A stretch of DNA of 64,000 nt from Modestobacter sp. VKM Ac-2985 (lineage in GTDB: Bacteria; Actinomycetota; Actinomycetes; Mycobacteriales; Geodermatophilaceae). Below the pieces are notes generated by a model, which did no database searches, was not told the DNA's origin, and saw only the letters and a program-made list of their open reading frames with translations. Shown piece after piece: positions 53,571 to 63,127 of the stretch. Position 1 is the stretch's first letter, and each line of letters opens with the position of its first letter. Location: the NCBI RefSeq assembly GCF_026967925.1, contig NZ_JAPVBI010000001.1, forward strand, positions 248,001 to 312,000, read 5' to 3'. The translations under genes and the position numbers were made by a program.

Positions 53571-54116
53571 CTACCTGTCGGCCGGCTCCGCCCGGTGCAC
53601 GCGCCCCCAACGCTGGCTGGCCAGCGCGATCCCACAGCCGAACGCCATCCCGGCGACCACGTCCCCCGGGTAGTGCACGCCCACGTGCACCCGGGACCAC
53701 CCCACTCCGAGCGCCAGAGGCGCGATCAACGCCCCGGTCACCGGGCTCTCCAGCGCGACCCCCGTCGTGAAGGCCGCCGCGGACGCTGAGTGCCCGCTGG
53801 GGAAGGACGATGAGTGCGGTGCCCGCCGCAGGGTCCGTTCGACCTGTACGGCCGCGAGCTCCGGCCTGACCCGGCGGAACACCCGCTTGACGACGCCGTT
53901 CACCAGCGCGCTGGACACGGCCATCGCCCCCAGCCCACGCAGTGCGGCCCGGCGCAGATGGCCAGGCCGCAGCGCGAGGACGACGCCGATCAGCGCCCAG
54001 AGCTTGCCGTGGTCTGCCGTGACCGACAGCCGGCGCAGCCACCGGTCGGCCGGCGTCGTCGGCAGCCTGCCGATGCGCTCGAACAGCGTCGCGTCCCAGT
54101 CGCGGGGGTGGAGCAC
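53571..54116 (-). CDS. PAP2-superfamily membrane phosphatase
   Basis: A 181-residue membrane protein with all three phosphatase motifs: KRVFRRVRPE (KX6RP), SFPSGHSAS (PSGH) and SRVHVGVHYPGD (SRX5HX3D). Such enzymes dephosphorylate lipid phosphates, including undecaprenyl pyrophosphate and phosphatidate, on the outer face. GTG 54116 has GAGGGG about ten bases upstream and lies 14 bases after the regulator's stop, so the two may be co-transcribed. Carrier-lipid recycling would fit a glycan-producing cell but is inference. Confidence 0.85.
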   Translation of the reverse strand: MLHPRDWDATLFERIGRLPTTPADRWLRRLSVTADHGKLWALIGVVLALRPGHLRRAALRGLGAMAVSSALVNGVVKRVFRRVRPELAAVQVERTLRRAPHSSSFPSGHSASAAAFTTGVALESPVTGALIAPLALGVGWSRVHVGVHYPGDVVAGMAFGCGIALASQRWGRVHRAEPADR

Positions 54117-54130
54117 CCGGCGTCGGCCCC

Positions 54131-54661
54131 TCAGGTGCGCTGGCGGGCGCGGTACGCGGCGACCGTGGAGCGGCTCGCGCAGGTGTTCGAGCAGTACCGC
54201 CGGCTGGCGTTGCGCGAGGTGTCGACGTAGACGTGCCCGCAGCCCTCGGCCGCGCAGACGCCCAGACGCTGCCAGCCGTGCTGAACCACGACCTGAGACA
54301 GGCCCATCGCCACGGTCGTGGTCAGCTGCTCGACCACGCCGGCGTCGGGGCGGGCGTAGTGCAGGTGCAGCTCGCCGTCGTGGTCGGTGGCATAGGGCCT
54401 CGGCGAGGCCAGGGCCAGCAGGGCGTTCAGCCGCGCCATCACCTCCGGTTCGCTGTCGGCCTCGGCGACGTCGCGCACCAGTGACGACGTCTGCGCGACC
54501 GCGGTGGCCTCGGTGGACCCCAGCTCCAGCGCCGTCCCGGCGGTGAACCACTCGTGGTGGGCGTCGAGGAACAGCTGCACCCAGGCCGGGTCGTCGCGCT
54601 CGGCGTTGGCCAGGTCGATGGCCAGTTCCACGGCGTTCGACCCGTAGGTGTCGTAGTCCAT
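54131..54661 (-). CDS. CGNR zinc-finger (ABATE domain) transcription regulator
   Basis: A 176-residue protein. The N-terminal part (YGSNAVELAIDLANAE, WFTAGTALELGSTEAT) matches the ABATE ligand-binding domain. The C-terminal zinc finger is LGVCAAEGCGHVYVD followed by SRNASRRYCSNTC, with four cysteines and the SRN/CSN signature. ATG 54661 has GGGAG four to five bases upstream. It is divergent from the MFS gene across an inverted repeat, the usual layout of a local regulator and its transporter target. Confidence 0.85.
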   Translation of the reverse strand: MDYDTYGSNAVELAIDLANAERDDPAWVQLFLDAHHEWFTAGTALELGSTEATAVAQTSSLVRDVAEADSEPEVMARLNALLALASPRPYATDHDGELHLHYARPDAGVVEQLTTTVAMGLSQVVVQHGWQRLGVCAAEGCGHVYVDTSRNASRRYCSNTCASRSTVAAYRARQRT

Positions 54662-54697
54662 TTGACTCCCTACTCGTTGGTCCGTAGCCTTCGGCAC

Positions 54698-54731
54698 CTG
54701 TAGGCGGTCAACAGCATCTGACCACCTACAG
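54698..54731. promoter_or_regulatory. Inverted-repeat operator between the CGNR regulator and MFS genes
   Basis: CTGTAGGCGGTCA (54698-54710) and TGACCACCTACAG (54719-54731) are inverted with one mismatch and an eight-base centre. It sits between divergent starts (54661 and 54766) and is the best candidate binding site for the CGNR protein. Confidence 0.6.
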
Positions 54732-54765
54732 ATTCCCTCTCGCACGTCTCGAAGTGAGCTCAGTC

Positions 54766-55974
54766 ATGCGTTCGTACCTCGCCGTGTGGCGGTTGCCGTC
54801 CGCCCCGGCGCTCCTGCTCGCCGGCTTCGCCGGACGACTGCCCTCCTCCATGGTGCCGCTCGCACTGCTGCTCATGGTGCAGCAGCAGACCGGCTCCTAT
54901 GCGATCGCCGGCGGGGTCTCCGCCACGTACGGCGTCGCGACCGCGGTGATGGCGCCGGTGCTGGGCAGGCTGGCCGACCGGCGCAGCCCGCGCCAGGTGC
55001 TCCTCGTCCAGTCGGCGGCCTACCCGCTGCTGCTGGCGCTCATGGCCGCCGCCGTCCTCGGTGGTGCATCGCTGCCCTGGGTGTTCGCGGCCGCGGCCGC
55101 CGTCGGGGCCAGCACCCCGCTGGTCTCGGGCACGGTCCGGGCGCTCTGGTCGCGGGTCGATGCCCGGGTCCGCCCCACGGCCTATGCCCTGGACGCGACC
55201 GCGACCGAGCTGGTGTTCGTGGCCGGCCCCACGCTGGTCGCGGCGCTGACGTTCCTGACCCGGCCGGCGGTGGCCCTCGGCGTGGCCGGTGTGCTGGGTG
55301 TCCTCGGTGCGCTGGGGGTCGCGACGAGTGCGCCGATGCGCGCGTGGCGCCCGGTGGTCGCGGAGCGTCGCCGGCTGCTGTCGACCGTGACGACCCCGGG
55401 CATGCCGCGCATCCTGCTGAGCGGCACCGCACTGATGTTCGGCGTCGGCGGGCTCGAGGTGGCGGTGCCGGCGTTCGCCGACGACGCCGGCTCACCCGGC
55501 ATGTCCGGCCTGCTGCTCGCCGTGTGGGCGCTGGGCTCGGCCGGGGGTGGCCTCTGGTTCGGCGCCCGAGTGGTCAGCGCCTCGCTGCCCCGCCAGTACC
55601 GCTGGTGCCTGCTGGGCGTGACGATCGGCCTGGCGCCGCTGGCGGCCATCTCCGACCCGTGGGTGCTGGGCGCCCTGCTCTTCCTCGGCGGGACGGCGAT
55701 CGCCCCCACCCTCACGGTGCAGAGCTCGCTCGTCGGCTCGATCGCGCCCGCCTCGGCGGTCACCGAGGCGTTCACCTGGCTGTCGACCGTGACCTTCGGG
55801 GCGTCGGCGATCGGTGCGGCGGTCGGGGGCGCGCTGATCGAGACCTCGGCCGGCGTGGCCGGTGCGCTGCTGATGGCCACCGGTGCCGCGGCGCTGGCCG
55901 TGGCGGTCACGCTCCTGCCCGGGCGCCGTTCTGACCTGCCCGTTGCCTCTCGGCGGGACGTCGTCCCGGCCTGA
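54766..55974 (+). CDS. MFS transporter
   Basis: A 402-residue, 12-helix transporter. The conserved loop after helix 2-3 reads LGRLADRRSPRQVLL, and internal duplicate folds are evident (VSGTVRALWSRVDARVRPTA in the first half). Small-molecule efflux is the commonest role for this size and type. The start is ATG 54766 or GTG 54754; neither has a strong ribosome site. It is probably controlled by the divergent CGNR regulator through the inverted repeat upstream. A hairpin follows its stop. Confidence 0.85.
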   Translation: MRSYLAVWRLPSAPALLLAGFAGRLPSSMVPLALLLMVQQQTGSYAIAGGVSATYGVATAVMAPVLGRLADRRSPRQVLLVQSAAYPLLLALMAAAVLGGASLPWVFAAAAAVGASTPLVSGTVRALWSRVDARVRPTAYALDATATELVFVAGPTLVAALTFLTRPAVALGVAGVLGVLGALGVATSAPMRAWRPVVAERRRLLSTVTTPGMPRILLSGTALMFGVGGLEVAVPAFADDAGSPGMSGLLLAVWALGSAGGGLWFGARVVSASLPRQYRWCLLGVTIGLAPLAAISDPWVLGALLFLGGTAIAPTLTVQSSLVGSIAPASAVTEAFTWLSTVTFGASAIGAAVGGALIETSAGVAGALLMATGAAALAVAVTLLPGRRSDLPVASRRDVVPA

Positions 55975-55979
55975 TCGAC

Positions 55980-56009
55980 GGCGGCTCCCGACCCCGGTTG
56001 GGAGCCGCC
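55980..56009 (+). terminator. Hairpin after the MFS gene
   Basis: GGCGGCTCCC (55980-55989) pairs perfectly with GGGAGCCGCC (56000-56009) around a ten-base loop, six bases after the MFS stop. Confidence 0.6.
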
Positions 56010-56062
56010 CGCACGCGCTGGTAGCCTTTCTCCTCGGTGGTTCCGGGGAAACCCGGTCCCCG

Positions 56063-56151
56063 GGAGGCTTCGCCTAGTCCGGTCTATGGCGCCGCACTGC
56101 TAATGCGGTTTGGGTTCATCCCCATCCCGGGTTCAAATCCCGGAGCCTCCG
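56063..56151 (+). tRNA. tRNA-Ser (anticodon GCU)
   Basis: An 89-base class II tRNA. Acceptor GGAGGCT (56063-56069) pairs with AGCCTCC (56144-56150), with discriminator G. The anticodon stem CCGCA/TGCGG encloses CTGCTAA with anticodon GCT at 56099-56101. A long variable arm (TGGGTTCATCCCCA) and T-loop TTCAAAT support serine. The 3' CCA is not encoded. Confidence 0.95.
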
Positions 56152-56174
56152 CGCGACAACTGAACACGCACCAC

Positions 56175-56247
56175 GCGCCCGTAGCTCAACGGATAGAGCA
56201 TCTGACTACGGATCAGAAGGTTAGGGGTTCGAGTCCCTTCGGGCGCA
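56175..56247 (+). tRNA. tRNA-Arg (anticodon ACG)
   Basis: A 73-base tRNA with acceptor GCGCCCG (56175-56181) paired to CGGGCGC (56240-56246) and discriminator A. The anticodon loop CTACGGA has ACG at 56218-56220, and the T-loop is TTCGAGT. The anticodon A34 is normally deaminated to inosine by TadA to read CGN codons. Confidence 0.95.
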
Positions 56248-56268
56248 CGTCTGGTTGAGACAGCACCA

Positions 56269-56299
56269 CGGCCCCGCACTCCTGGCGAGTGCGGGGCCG
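56269..56299. terminator. Bidirectional hairpin between tRNA-Arg and heme oxygenase
   Basis: CGGCCCCGCACTC (56269-56281) and GAGTGCGGGGCCG (56287-56299) form a perfect 13-bp stem with a five-base loop between the tRNA and the convergent heme oxygenase gene. Confidence 0.75.
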
Positions 56300-56318
56300 C
56301 AGTGTGTTCTGGGGCGTG

Positions 56319-56987
56319 TCAGGCCGGGGTGGTCCCGCCGTGCCGTGCGCCGAGGTCGGCGAAGACGTCGGCGTTGAGCCGGAAGGCCAGCGACACCTCG
56401 GCGATCACCCGGTCCTGCTCCGCCGCGCTCCACGGCGCGGCGTCGAGCGCGGCCCGGTAGGCGTCCTTGAACGGCTTGGGCTTGGGGATCTGGTCGAACA
56501 CGTAGAACCGCAGCCCGTCCCGCTCCAGGCCGAACGTGCGACCGACCAGCCGGCGGATGATCTGCCCACCGGACAGGTCGCCGAGGTAGCGCAGGTAGTG
56601 GTGGGCCACCAGCCCGGCCGGCCAGTCGAAGGCCACCTCCCGCAGCCGGGCCACGTACCGCTCGGTGGCCGGCAGGATCGCCAGCTCGCGCCGCCACTCC
56701 GGCCCCAGCAGGAAGGCCAGGTCCGCCTCTAGCGCGGGCAGCCGGACCAGCCCGGGGTGCAGGAACGGGCGCACCTCGGGGGAGTCGGCCTGGGCCTCGG
56801 CCGCCTCCTCCAGCACGGCGTAGACCGCGTGGGTCTGGCCGAGGAGGTCGGCGTAGGCGGTGCGGGGGAGCTCACCGGCGAGCAGTGCGGTGACGAACCC
56901 CGAGCCCTCCGCCGCGGTGTGGTCGGCCTGGGTCGCCTCCTTGAGCCGGGCGGCGAACCCGGGGATGGCGGCGAGGGTGCTGGTCAT
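56319..56987 (-). CDS. Biliverdin-producing heme oxygenase
   Basis: A 222-residue soluble enzyme cleaving heme to biliverdin, CO and iron. The proximal ligand is the His in KEATQADHTAAEG (residue about 23), and the distal helix has RYLGDLSGGQIIRRL, the GDxSGG signature. YAVLEEAAEAQ and LRFYVFDQIPKPKPFKDAYR complete the HmuO/HO-1 fold. ATG 56987 has only a weak GAGAG ribosome site. Likely used for iron recovery; no iron uptake genes are adjacent. Confidence 0.9.
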   Translation of the reverse strand: MTSTLAAIPGFAARLKEATQADHTAAEGSGFVTALLAGELPRTAYADLLGQTHAVYAVLEEAAEAQADSPEVRPFLHPGLVRLPALEADLAFLLGPEWRRELAILPATERYVARLREVAFDWPAGLVAHHYLRYLGDLSGGQIIRRLVGRTFGLERDGLRFYVFDQIPKPKPFKDAYRAALDAAPWSAAEQDRVIAEVSLAFRLNADVFADLGARHGGTTPA

Positions 56988-57141
56988 CGGTGGGTCTCTC
57001 TGATCGTCACGGGCGTGGAGCCGGCGGGGGAGGGGCGGGGGCCTAATCGGTGGGCGTCCGTCGGCGTCGACGTGGCGTCCACCATGCCGTGACGACGGCC
57101 AGGAGCACCAGCATGGCGGTCGTCCGGTCCGGACGGCCGGC

Positions 57142-57561
57142 TCAGCGGGGGCGCACCACCGTCTTGGTCACCTGGCCGGCGGCGACCAGCACCCCGTCGA
57201 CGCTCGCCTCGGCGCGGAGGAACGCCACGGACCGGCCCAGCCGCAGCAACGTGCCGGTCAGCCGCACCTCTGCCCCCGGCTGCACCGCGCGCAGCAGCGA
57301 GCTCGTCGCGTCGTGGGTCACCGCGTTCTCGCCCGGGCCCAGGTGCGGGAGCAGGTGGACGTAGGCGGCGACGTCCAGGAGGGCCGCCACCAGCCCGCCG
57401 TGCAGCACCCCACCATTGTTCAGTGCCGGCGGCCCGACCGGGAGCACCAGGCCGGCCGCGGGGTCGGCCGGATCGGCCAGCCGCAGGCCGAGCCAGGCGT
57501 GCAGCGGGACGTCGAGCACGCCCTGGACCCGTTCGGCCAGCAGCTCCTGCGCAGCAGTCAC
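57142..57561 (-). CDS. PaaI/hotdog-fold thioesterase-like protein
   Basis: A 139-residue hotdog protein. The central motif [19 protein letters not shown] matches the HGG active-site helix of PaaI/YbgC-type acyl-CoA thioesterases; [41 protein letters not shown] gives the expected beta strands but is only partly conserved. GTG 57561 lies seven bases after a TACGGT box, so it is probably leaderless; ATG 57624 is an alternative. Opposite strand to the PBP gene. Substrate unknown. Confidence 0.8.
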   Translation of the reverse strand: MTAAQELLAERVQGVLDVPLHAWLGLRLADPADPAAGLVLPVGPPALNNGGVLHGGLVAALLDVAAYVHLLPHLGPGENAVTHDATSSLLRAVQPGAEVRLTGTLLRLGRSVAFLRAEASVDGVLVAAGQVTKTVVRPR

Positions 57562-57568
57562 CCGAGCG

Positions 57569-57574
57569 ACCGTA
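57569..57574 (-). promoter_or_regulatory. -10 box of a probable leaderless hotdog-protein transcript
   Basis: TACGGT on the minus strand, exactly seven bases before the GTG at 57561; no ribosome site is present. The -35 is poor. Confidence 0.4.
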
Positions 57575-57738
57575 CGGCCCGATGCGGGCCCCGCCACCCC
57601 TGCGGGCGGCGGCATGGCGAACATGACGATCTCGTTGAGAAGTGCCCTGAGCGTGCATGGACCGGCGATCCCGGAGCACGGTGGAGGACAACCCACCGTG
57701 GCCGATGGGCAGGAGTCGGCTGCGCACGTCAGGAAGAG

Positions 57739-60474
57739 GTGCAGGTCATCGCCGGAGGTGGAGTCGGGCCCCCGGGTGGCCAGCCCTGGCTGTTGCCGGC
57801 TGCCGAGCCGGTCGCCGCCCGGCCGCGCGGCCGCAGCGTCCTCGTCCTCCGCCTGGTGATCGCCCTCGTGCTCGCCGGCGGTCTGGTCGCCGGGGTCGTC
57901 GCACCCTGGATCGGCGGGGTCAGCGCGCTGGCCGAGCGGGGTGCCGCCCTCGTGCGTCCCCTCGAGACCGCCGCCGTCGACACCCGGCTGCCCGGGAACA
58001 CGCGCGTCCTCGCCGCGGACGGCTCGCTGATCACCGAGTTCTACACGCACAACCGGCTGCCCCTCACCGGCGAGCAGATCGCCCCGGTGATGAAGGACGC
58101 GCTGATCGCCATCGAGGACGCCCGGTTCCGGGACCACCCGGGCGTGGACTCTCGCGGGCTGCTGCGGGCGCTGGCGCGCAACATCGCCGCCGGCGAGGTC
58201 GCCGAGGGCGGCTCCACGATCACCCAGCAGCTGGTCAAGCAGCTGCGGCTGCAGACGGCCGAGGACGCCGACGGGCGGGCCGCGGCCACGGCCGACACCG
58301 TCGGGCGCAAGTTGCGGGAGGCGCAGATCGCCCTGGCGGTGGAGGAGCAGTACACCAAGGAGGAGATCCTCACCCGCTACCTGAACACCGTCTACTTCGG
58401 GAACGGCGCCTACGGGGTCGCCGCGGCCGCGCAGCGCTACTTCGCCACCACTGCCGACCAGCTCACCCCCGCCCAGGCCGCGATGCTGGCCGGGCTGGTC
58501 CGCAGCCCGGCCTACTACGACCCGGTGACCGCGCCGGAGCCGACGAAGGAACGCCGGGATCTCGTGCTGCGCCGGATGGCCGAGGTCGGCCTGCTCGACC
58601 AGGCCGCCGCGGACGCCGCCCGGGCCGAGCCGCTCGGCGTCGTCGACGGGGGCAGCGCGCCCAACGGGTGCACCGAGGCGACCGTCGGTGGCTTCTTCTG
58701 CGGGCACCTGCTGAAGGTGCTCGCCGAGCAGTACGGCCTGACCACCGAGCAGTTGCAGGCCGGTGGGCTGACCGTGCGCACCACGCTGGACCCGGCACTG
58801 CAGCGAGCCGGGGACGCCGCCGTGGTGCAGACCCTGCCGCTGGAGGACTCGCGCGCCGCTGTCTACGTGAACGTCGAGCCCGGCACCGGCCGCGTGCTGG
58901 CCATGTCGGTCAACCGCAGGTACGGGCTCGACCCGGCCGACCCGACGCAGACCACCTTCGACCTCCCGGCCGCCGCCGGTCAGGGCGCCGGCTCCACCTA
59001 CAAGGTGTTCACCGCCGCGGCTGCCCTGGAGCAGGGCTTCGGGCTGGACTTCGAGCTGCGGACGTCGGACCCCTACGTCTCCAGCGTCTACCGCGACGGC
59101 GACGGCCCCTACGACGTCCAGAACGCCGGCAACTACCCGCGCCGGCTGGACATGGAGCAGGCCCTCTACCGCTCCTCCAACACCTACTTCCTCGCCCTCG
59201 AGGACGCGCTGGGCAGCGTCGAGGGGCCGGTGCGGGTGGCCCAGCGGCTGGGGTTGTCCAGCCTCGACCCGATCGCCGACCAGGTGATCGAGGAGAACCG
59301 GGGCTCGTTCACCTTCGGCGCCGAGCCGACCAGCCCGCTGGCCCTGGCCAACGCCTACGCCACCCTCGCCGCCCGCGGCACGCACTGCGAGCCGCGGCTG
59401 GTCGAGTCCGTCGTCGACCGGGCCGGCGAGCCGCTGACCGGGCCGGACGGCCAGCCGCTGGTCGGCGGGCCCCAGTGCACCGGCGAGGTGATCGCACCGG
59501 GCATCGCCGACACGCTCAACCACGCGCTGCGCAAGGACGTGGAGCCGGGCCACCCGGGCGCGACCGGTCGCCGGGCCTACGTCCCCGGCCACCAGATCGC
59601 CGGCAAGACGGGGACCAGCCAGGGGAACTACTCGGTCACCTTCGTCGGCTACACCCCGCAGCTCGCGGCGAGCGTGATGGTCTACGACCCGGTCCGCAAC
59701 CAGGACGTCGGCGGGTTCGGTGGCGGCAAGGCGGCCACCATCTGGCACGACGCGCTGGCGCCGGTGCTCACCACCCGGCCGGTCGCGGCCTTCCCGCCGC
59801 CGGACCCGCAGTACGTGCGCAGCGAACGCGCCACCGTGCCGGGCGGGTGCGTGGGCGCCTGGGCGGACGGCTGCACCGGCCTGCTCGCCGAGCGCGGCTT
59901 CCAGATCGCCCGCGTGGTCGTGGACGGCGCCCGGCCCGCCGGCCGGGTGGTCGGGCTGACCCCGTCGGGCGGTCGGTCCGTCCCGCCGGGTGGCCAGATC
60001 ACGATGTACGTCAGCAACGGGGCCGACTACGCGCCGCCGCCGCCGGTGCGCACCCCCGCACCGCGCCCCGCGCCCGCGCCGGAACCGGCTCCCGCGCCCA
60101 GCCCGACGCCGGAGCCGACCCCTGAGCCGGCGCCCGAGCCGGCTCCTGCCCCGGAGCCCACGCCCGAGCCCACGCCCGAGCCGGCCCCGGAGCCGACGCC
60201 CACACCCGAGCCGACCCCCGCCCCGGAACCGGCCCCTGAGCCCGGTCCGGAGCCGACGCCTGCGCCGGGTCCCGCTCCCGAACCGGCCCCGGGACCGGAG
60301 CCCGCTCCCGAGCCGGCCCCGGATCCCGATCCCGTCCCTGAGTCGGAGTCCAGGTCGGAGCCGGGCCCTCAGCCGGAGCCGGAGCCCCAGCCGGAACGCG
60401 CGCCAGAGCCCGCACCCGAGCGGGCGCCCGCACCTCAGCCGGAACCGGCGCCGGCACCTGAGCCGGCCGGCTGA
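57739..60474 (+). CDS. Class A penicillin-binding protein with PASTA domain and Pro/Glu repeat tail
   Basis: A 911-residue bifunctional cell-wall synthase. One helix ([20 protein letters not shown], about residues 38-57) anchors it. The GT51 glycosyltransferase has [13 protein letters not shown] (catalytic Glu126) and [13 protein letters not shown]. The transpeptidase has SxxK as STYK (Ser419, Lys422), SSN (479-481) and KTG (623-625). One PASTA domain follows ([19 protein letters not shown]). From about residue 765 to the end the chain is Pro/Glu/Ala repeats. Start GTG 57739 has AGGA close by; upstream starts lack support. All catalytic motifs are intact. Confidence 0.9.
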   Translation: MQVIAGGGVGPPGGQPWLLPAAEPVAARPRGRSVLVLRLVIALVLAGGLVAGVVAPWIGGVSALAERGAALVRPLETAAVDTRLPGNTRVLAADGSLITEFYTHNRLPLTGEQIAPVMKDALIAIEDARFRDHPGVDSRGLLRALARNIAAGEVAEGGSTITQQLVKQLRLQTAEDADGRAAATADTVGRKLREAQIALAVEEQYTKEEILTRYLNTVYFGNGAYGVAAAAQRYFATTADQLTPAQAAMLAGLVRSPAYYDPVTAPEPTKERRDLVLRRMAEVGLLDQAAADAARAEPLGVVDGGSAPNGCTEATVGGFFCGHLLKVLAEQYGLTTEQLQAGGLTVRTTLDPALQRAGDAAVVQTLPLEDSRAAVYVNVEPGTGRVLAMSVNRRYGLDPADPTQTTFDLPAAAGQGAGSTYKVFTAAAALEQGFGLDFELRTSDPYVSSVYRDGDGPYDVQNAGNYPRRLDMEQALYRSSNTYFLALEDALGSVEGPVRVAQRLGLSSLDPIADQVIEENRGSFTFGAEPTSPLALANAYATLAARGTHCEPRLVESVVDRAGEPLTGPDGQPLVGGPQCTGEVIAPGIADTLNHALRKDVEPGHPGATGRRAYVPGHQIAGKTGTSQGNYSVTFVGYTPQLAASVMVYDPVRNQDVGGFGGGKAATIWHDALAPVLTTRPVAAFPPPDPQYVRSERATVPGGCVGAWADGCTGLLAERGFQIARVVVDGARPAGRVVGLTPSGGRSVPPGGQITMYVSNGADYAPPPPVRTPAPRPAPAPEPAPAPSPTPEPTPEPAPEPAPAPEPTPEPTPEPAPEPTPTPEPTPAPEPAPEPGPEPTPAPGPAPEPAPGPEPAPEPAPDPDPVPESESRSEPGPQPEPEPQPERAPEPAPERAPAPQPEPAPAPEPAG
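60040..60471 (+). repeat. Pro-Glu-Pro/Ala repeat-coding tail of the PBP
   Basis: Roughly 140 codons of [13 protein letters not shown] units with many short direct DNA repeats. Such a stiff, acidic chain could reach through the wall. It is likely to vary in length between strains. Confidence 0.7.
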
Positions 60475-60610
60475 CGGCGGAGCGACGTGTGGTGGGCGGA
60501 GGGCCGGTCCTGACGGTCTGGCCGCGTTGGTCGGTCTCTCCAGCAGTGGAGAGCCACTCGTAGCCGGCTCCCCCGCCCACAACAACTGTGACCCACAGCA
60601 CAATCGGACG

Positions 60611-61522
60611 TCAAGAGGTGGACGGCGAGCCCCCGTCGCCACGCGGCACCACCAGCACCGGCACGGTGGCGGCGCGCAGGATCTTCGTCGCAGTCGAGCC
60701 GAGGAACACCCGCCCCGCCGGCCCGAGGCGCGAGGACCCGATGACCAGCACGTCGCCGGGCGCCCAGGTCACGGCGGCCACCGCCCCCGCCCAGCCGGCA
60801 CCCCGGCCCTGCACGGTCTCCGGGGTGGGCCCGGGCCCGGGCCAGTCCGCGACGACGTCGTCCAGCGAGCCCTGCACCCGGCTGGCCCACTCCTCGCTGA
60901 CCACCTGCTCCAGCGGCACGCCGGTCTCCGACGGCAGCAGGGCGGCGCGCTCGGGCACGAAGGTCGCCAGCCGGACCGGCACCCCCCAGCGGCCGGCGAG
61001 GACGCGGGTGGCCGCGAGCGCGTCGGTGGAGCGGGCGGCGTCGGCCCACGTGCAGGTGAGCCGGGTGGGCTCCGCCGGCGCCGACCACGCCCGCGGGGCC
61101 AGCGCCAGGGGCACCGGCGAGCTGTGCAGCAGCGGCTCGGCGACCGAGCCCGCCGCGAACCGGCCCTCCGGCGCCTCGGTCGCGGCGCCCAGCACGAGGA
61201 CCCGTGCCTGGTACCGGTGGGCCGCCTCCACCAGGCCGGCGGGCACCGAGGACGCCGGGACGACGGCGGTGCGGACGTCCTCGACGCCGGCCGCACGCAG
61301 CGCGGTGAGCGCCTCCGCGTGCCGGGTGGCGGTCAGGGCGGCCCGCCACTGCCGGTACTCGTGGTCGAGCCGGGAGATGGTCCCGTCCGGCGGGTCGAGC
61401 GGCACGACCGTCGTCACGACGACCGGGGAGCCCTCCGCGCCGGCCAGCCCAGCGGCCAGCCGCAGTGCGGCGTCGTCCCCGCCGCTGTGCTCGGCGGCCT
61501 CCAGGCCCAGCAGGACGGTCAT
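60611..61522 (-). CDS. Universal stress protein with two tandem UspA domains
   Basis: A 303-residue cytosolic protein. Domain 1 (about residues 1-145) begins MTVLLGLEAAEHSGGDDAA and ends near RVLVLGAATEAPEG. Domain 2 (about 160-295) ends with the ATP-binding signature VLVIGSSRLGPAGRVFLGS followed by ILRAATVPVLVVP, i.e. G-2x-G-9x-G(S/T). ATG 61522 gives the usual N-terminus; no ribosome site is clear. Such proteins are common in Actinobacteria and help under hypoxia or starvation; no specific partner is visible here. Confidence 0.9.
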   Translation of the reverse strand: MTVLLGLEAAEHSGGDDAALRLAAGLAGAEGSPVVVTTVVPLDPPDGTISRLDHEYRQWRAALTATRHAEALTALRAAGVEDVRTAVVPASSVPAGLVEAAHRYQARVLVLGAATEAPEGRFAAGSVAEPLLHSSPVPLALAPRAWSAPAEPTRLTCTWADAARSTDALAATRVLAGRWGVPVRLATFVPERAALLPSETGVPLEQVVSEEWASRVQGSLDDVVADWPGPGPTPETVQGRGAGWAGAVAAVTWAPGDVLVIGSSRLGPAGRVFLGSTATKILRAATVPVLVVPRGDGGSPSTS

Positions 61523-61616
61523 CGGGCACCGGGCTGCGGGGAGGTGATCACGATCCGCACTGTGCCCCGCGCACGCCGACCTGACCACCCCGGACGGTCA
61601 TCTCGTCCCCGGCGGG

Positions 61617-62939
61617 TCAGGGACGACGGCGCAGGACCTCCCGGGAGAGCTGGTCGACGGTGGTGTGCCCGGTGAGCCCCAGCGTCAGGTCGAACTCACC
61701 GAGCACGTCCTCGACCACCTGTCGGACGCCGTCCTCACCGGCCACGCCCAGACCCCAGGCGTAGGGCCGCCCCAGCAGCACCGCCCGGGCGCCCAGGGCG
61801 ACGGCCACCAGCACGTCGGCGCCGCTGCGCACCCCGCTGTCGAAGAGCACCGGCACCCGGTCGGCGACGGCGTCCACGACGTCGGGCAGGGCGTCCAGCG
61901 AGGCGATCGAGCGGTCGACCTGCCGCCCGCCGTGGGTGCTGACCACCAGCCCGTCGACGCCCTCGTCGACCGCCCGCCGGGCGTCGTCGGGGTGCAGCAC
62001 GCCCTTGAGCACGATCGGCAGCCGGGTGCGCTCGCGCAGCCAGGCGAGATCGGCCCAGGTGAGCGAGGGCCGGGAGTAGATGGCCTGGAAGGTCTCGACG
62101 GCGGCCCGGGGCAGCGGTGAACGCAGCGCCTCGGTGAGCGGCATCGAGGTGGCCGCCGACCAGGCCCTGGCCATGCCGACCAGGGCCCGGACGGCCGCGA
62201 CCGTCGGCCGGGGCTGCCGGTCGACCTCCCCGGCCGCCGTGGCGGTCGGCGGCGCGGTGGTCGCGGTCGCGCGCTGCTCCACCAGCCGGCGGAACACCGG
62301 GTCGGAGGTGTACTGCGCGATGCCCTTGCCGAGCGCGAACGGCAGGTGGCCCAGGTCCAGGTCCCGGGGACGCCACCCCAGCATCGTGGTGTCCAGGGTG
62401 ACGACCACTGCATCGCAGCCGGCCGCCTCGGCCCGGCCGAGCAGGCTCTCCACCAGCTCGTCGGAGGTCGACCAGTACAGCTGCATCCAGCGGGGCGCGT
62501 CGCCCATCGCCGTGGCGGTGGTCTCCATCGGCACCGAGGCCTGGTTGGAGAAGACCATCGGCACCCCGACCGCCGCCGCGGCCCGGGCGACGGCGAGGTC
62601 GGCCTCGGGGTGCACCAGTTCGAGTGCGCCCACCGGTCCGAGCAGCACCGGGGCGGGGAGCCGCCGTCCGAAGAGCTCCACCGAGGTGTCCCGCCGGCTC
62701 ACGTCACGCAGCACCCGGGGCACGACCGACCACCGGTCGAACGCCTCCCGGTCGGCGCGCGCCGTCGCCTCGTCGCCGGCGCCGCCGGCCACGTACCCGT
62801 ACGCCCGGGCGTCCAGCCGCCGCTTCGCCTCGCGCGCCAGTGCCCGGTAGGCGGTGGGCACCCGGGGGTGGCGGCCGTAGACGCCCGCCCGGTAGATGTC
62901 GCCCTGCCGCCGCCGCCCGGTCCCTGCCGCTGAGGTCAT
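61617..62939 (-). CDS. FMN-dependent alpha-hydroxy-acid oxidizing protein (lactate monooxygenase/oxidase type)
   Basis: A 440-residue TIM-barrel flavoprotein. YGYVAGGAGDEATARADREAF, VVPRVLRDVSRRDTSVELFG, VVVTLDT, LPIVLKGVLHPDDARRAVDEG, VVSTHGGRQVDRSIAS (active-site His within S-x-HGGRQ), VPVLFDSGVRSGADVL and ARAVLLGRPYAWGL cover the FMN site and catalytic residues. The longer middle loop fits the lactate 2-monooxygenase branch. ATG 62939 is six bases after a TACGGT box and probably leaderless; longer readings to 63548 are not supported. Confidence 0.9.
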   Translation of the reverse strand: MTSAAGTGRRRQGDIYRAGVYGRHPRVPTAYRALAREAKRRLDARAYGYVAGGAGDEATARADREAFDRWSVVPRVLRDVSRRDTSVELFGRRLPAPVLLGPVGALELVHPEADLAVARAAAAVGVPMVFSNQASVPMETTATAMGDAPRWMQLYWSTSDELVESLLGRAEAAGCDAVVVTLDTTMLGWRPRDLDLGHLPFALGKGIAQYTSDPVFRRLVEQRATATTAPPTATAAGEVDRQPRPTVAAVRALVGMARAWSAATSMPLTEALRSPLPRAAVETFQAIYSRPSLTWADLAWLRERTRLPIVLKGVLHPDDARRAVDEGVDGLVVSTHGGRQVDRSIASLDALPDVVDAVADRVPVLFDSGVRSGADVLVAVALGARAVLLGRPYAWGLGVAGEDGVRQVVEDVLGEFDLTLGLTGHTTVDQLSREVLRRRP

Positions 62940-62945
62940 CGGCCC

Positions 62946-62951
62946 ACCGTA
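62946..62951 (-). promoter_or_regulatory. -10 box of a probable leaderless flavoprotein transcript
   Basis: TACGGT on the minus strand, six bases before the ATG at 62939, with no ribosome site between. Confidence 0.4.
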
Positions 62952-63127
62952 GTGACCGAGGTCTCCCCGCTGGTCCCGAGACCGCCACAGGCGAGAGCCG
63001 GGGCCGTGGACGGTCGGCGCCCCGGTCGACACGCCCGTGGCGACACGCCAGTGGGGCGGACGTGACGGGTGTGGCGTACTCGCGGCTGGTCGGCGCCACG
63101 GGGCATGGTGGAGACAGTTGCTGGGCA

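Noticed and set aside
56063..56247. tRNA genes as an integration site for a genomic island
   Set aside because: Neither tRNA 3' end is repeated elsewhere in the window that I can see, and the flanking genes have normal composition and no integrase.
57142..60642. Minus-strand open frame of about 1,160 codons opposite the PBP gene
   Set aside because: Antisense frame kept open by high GC at third positions; rich in Arg, Gly and Pro and with no domain. Only the last 139 codons, on the far side of the PBP start, are a real gene.
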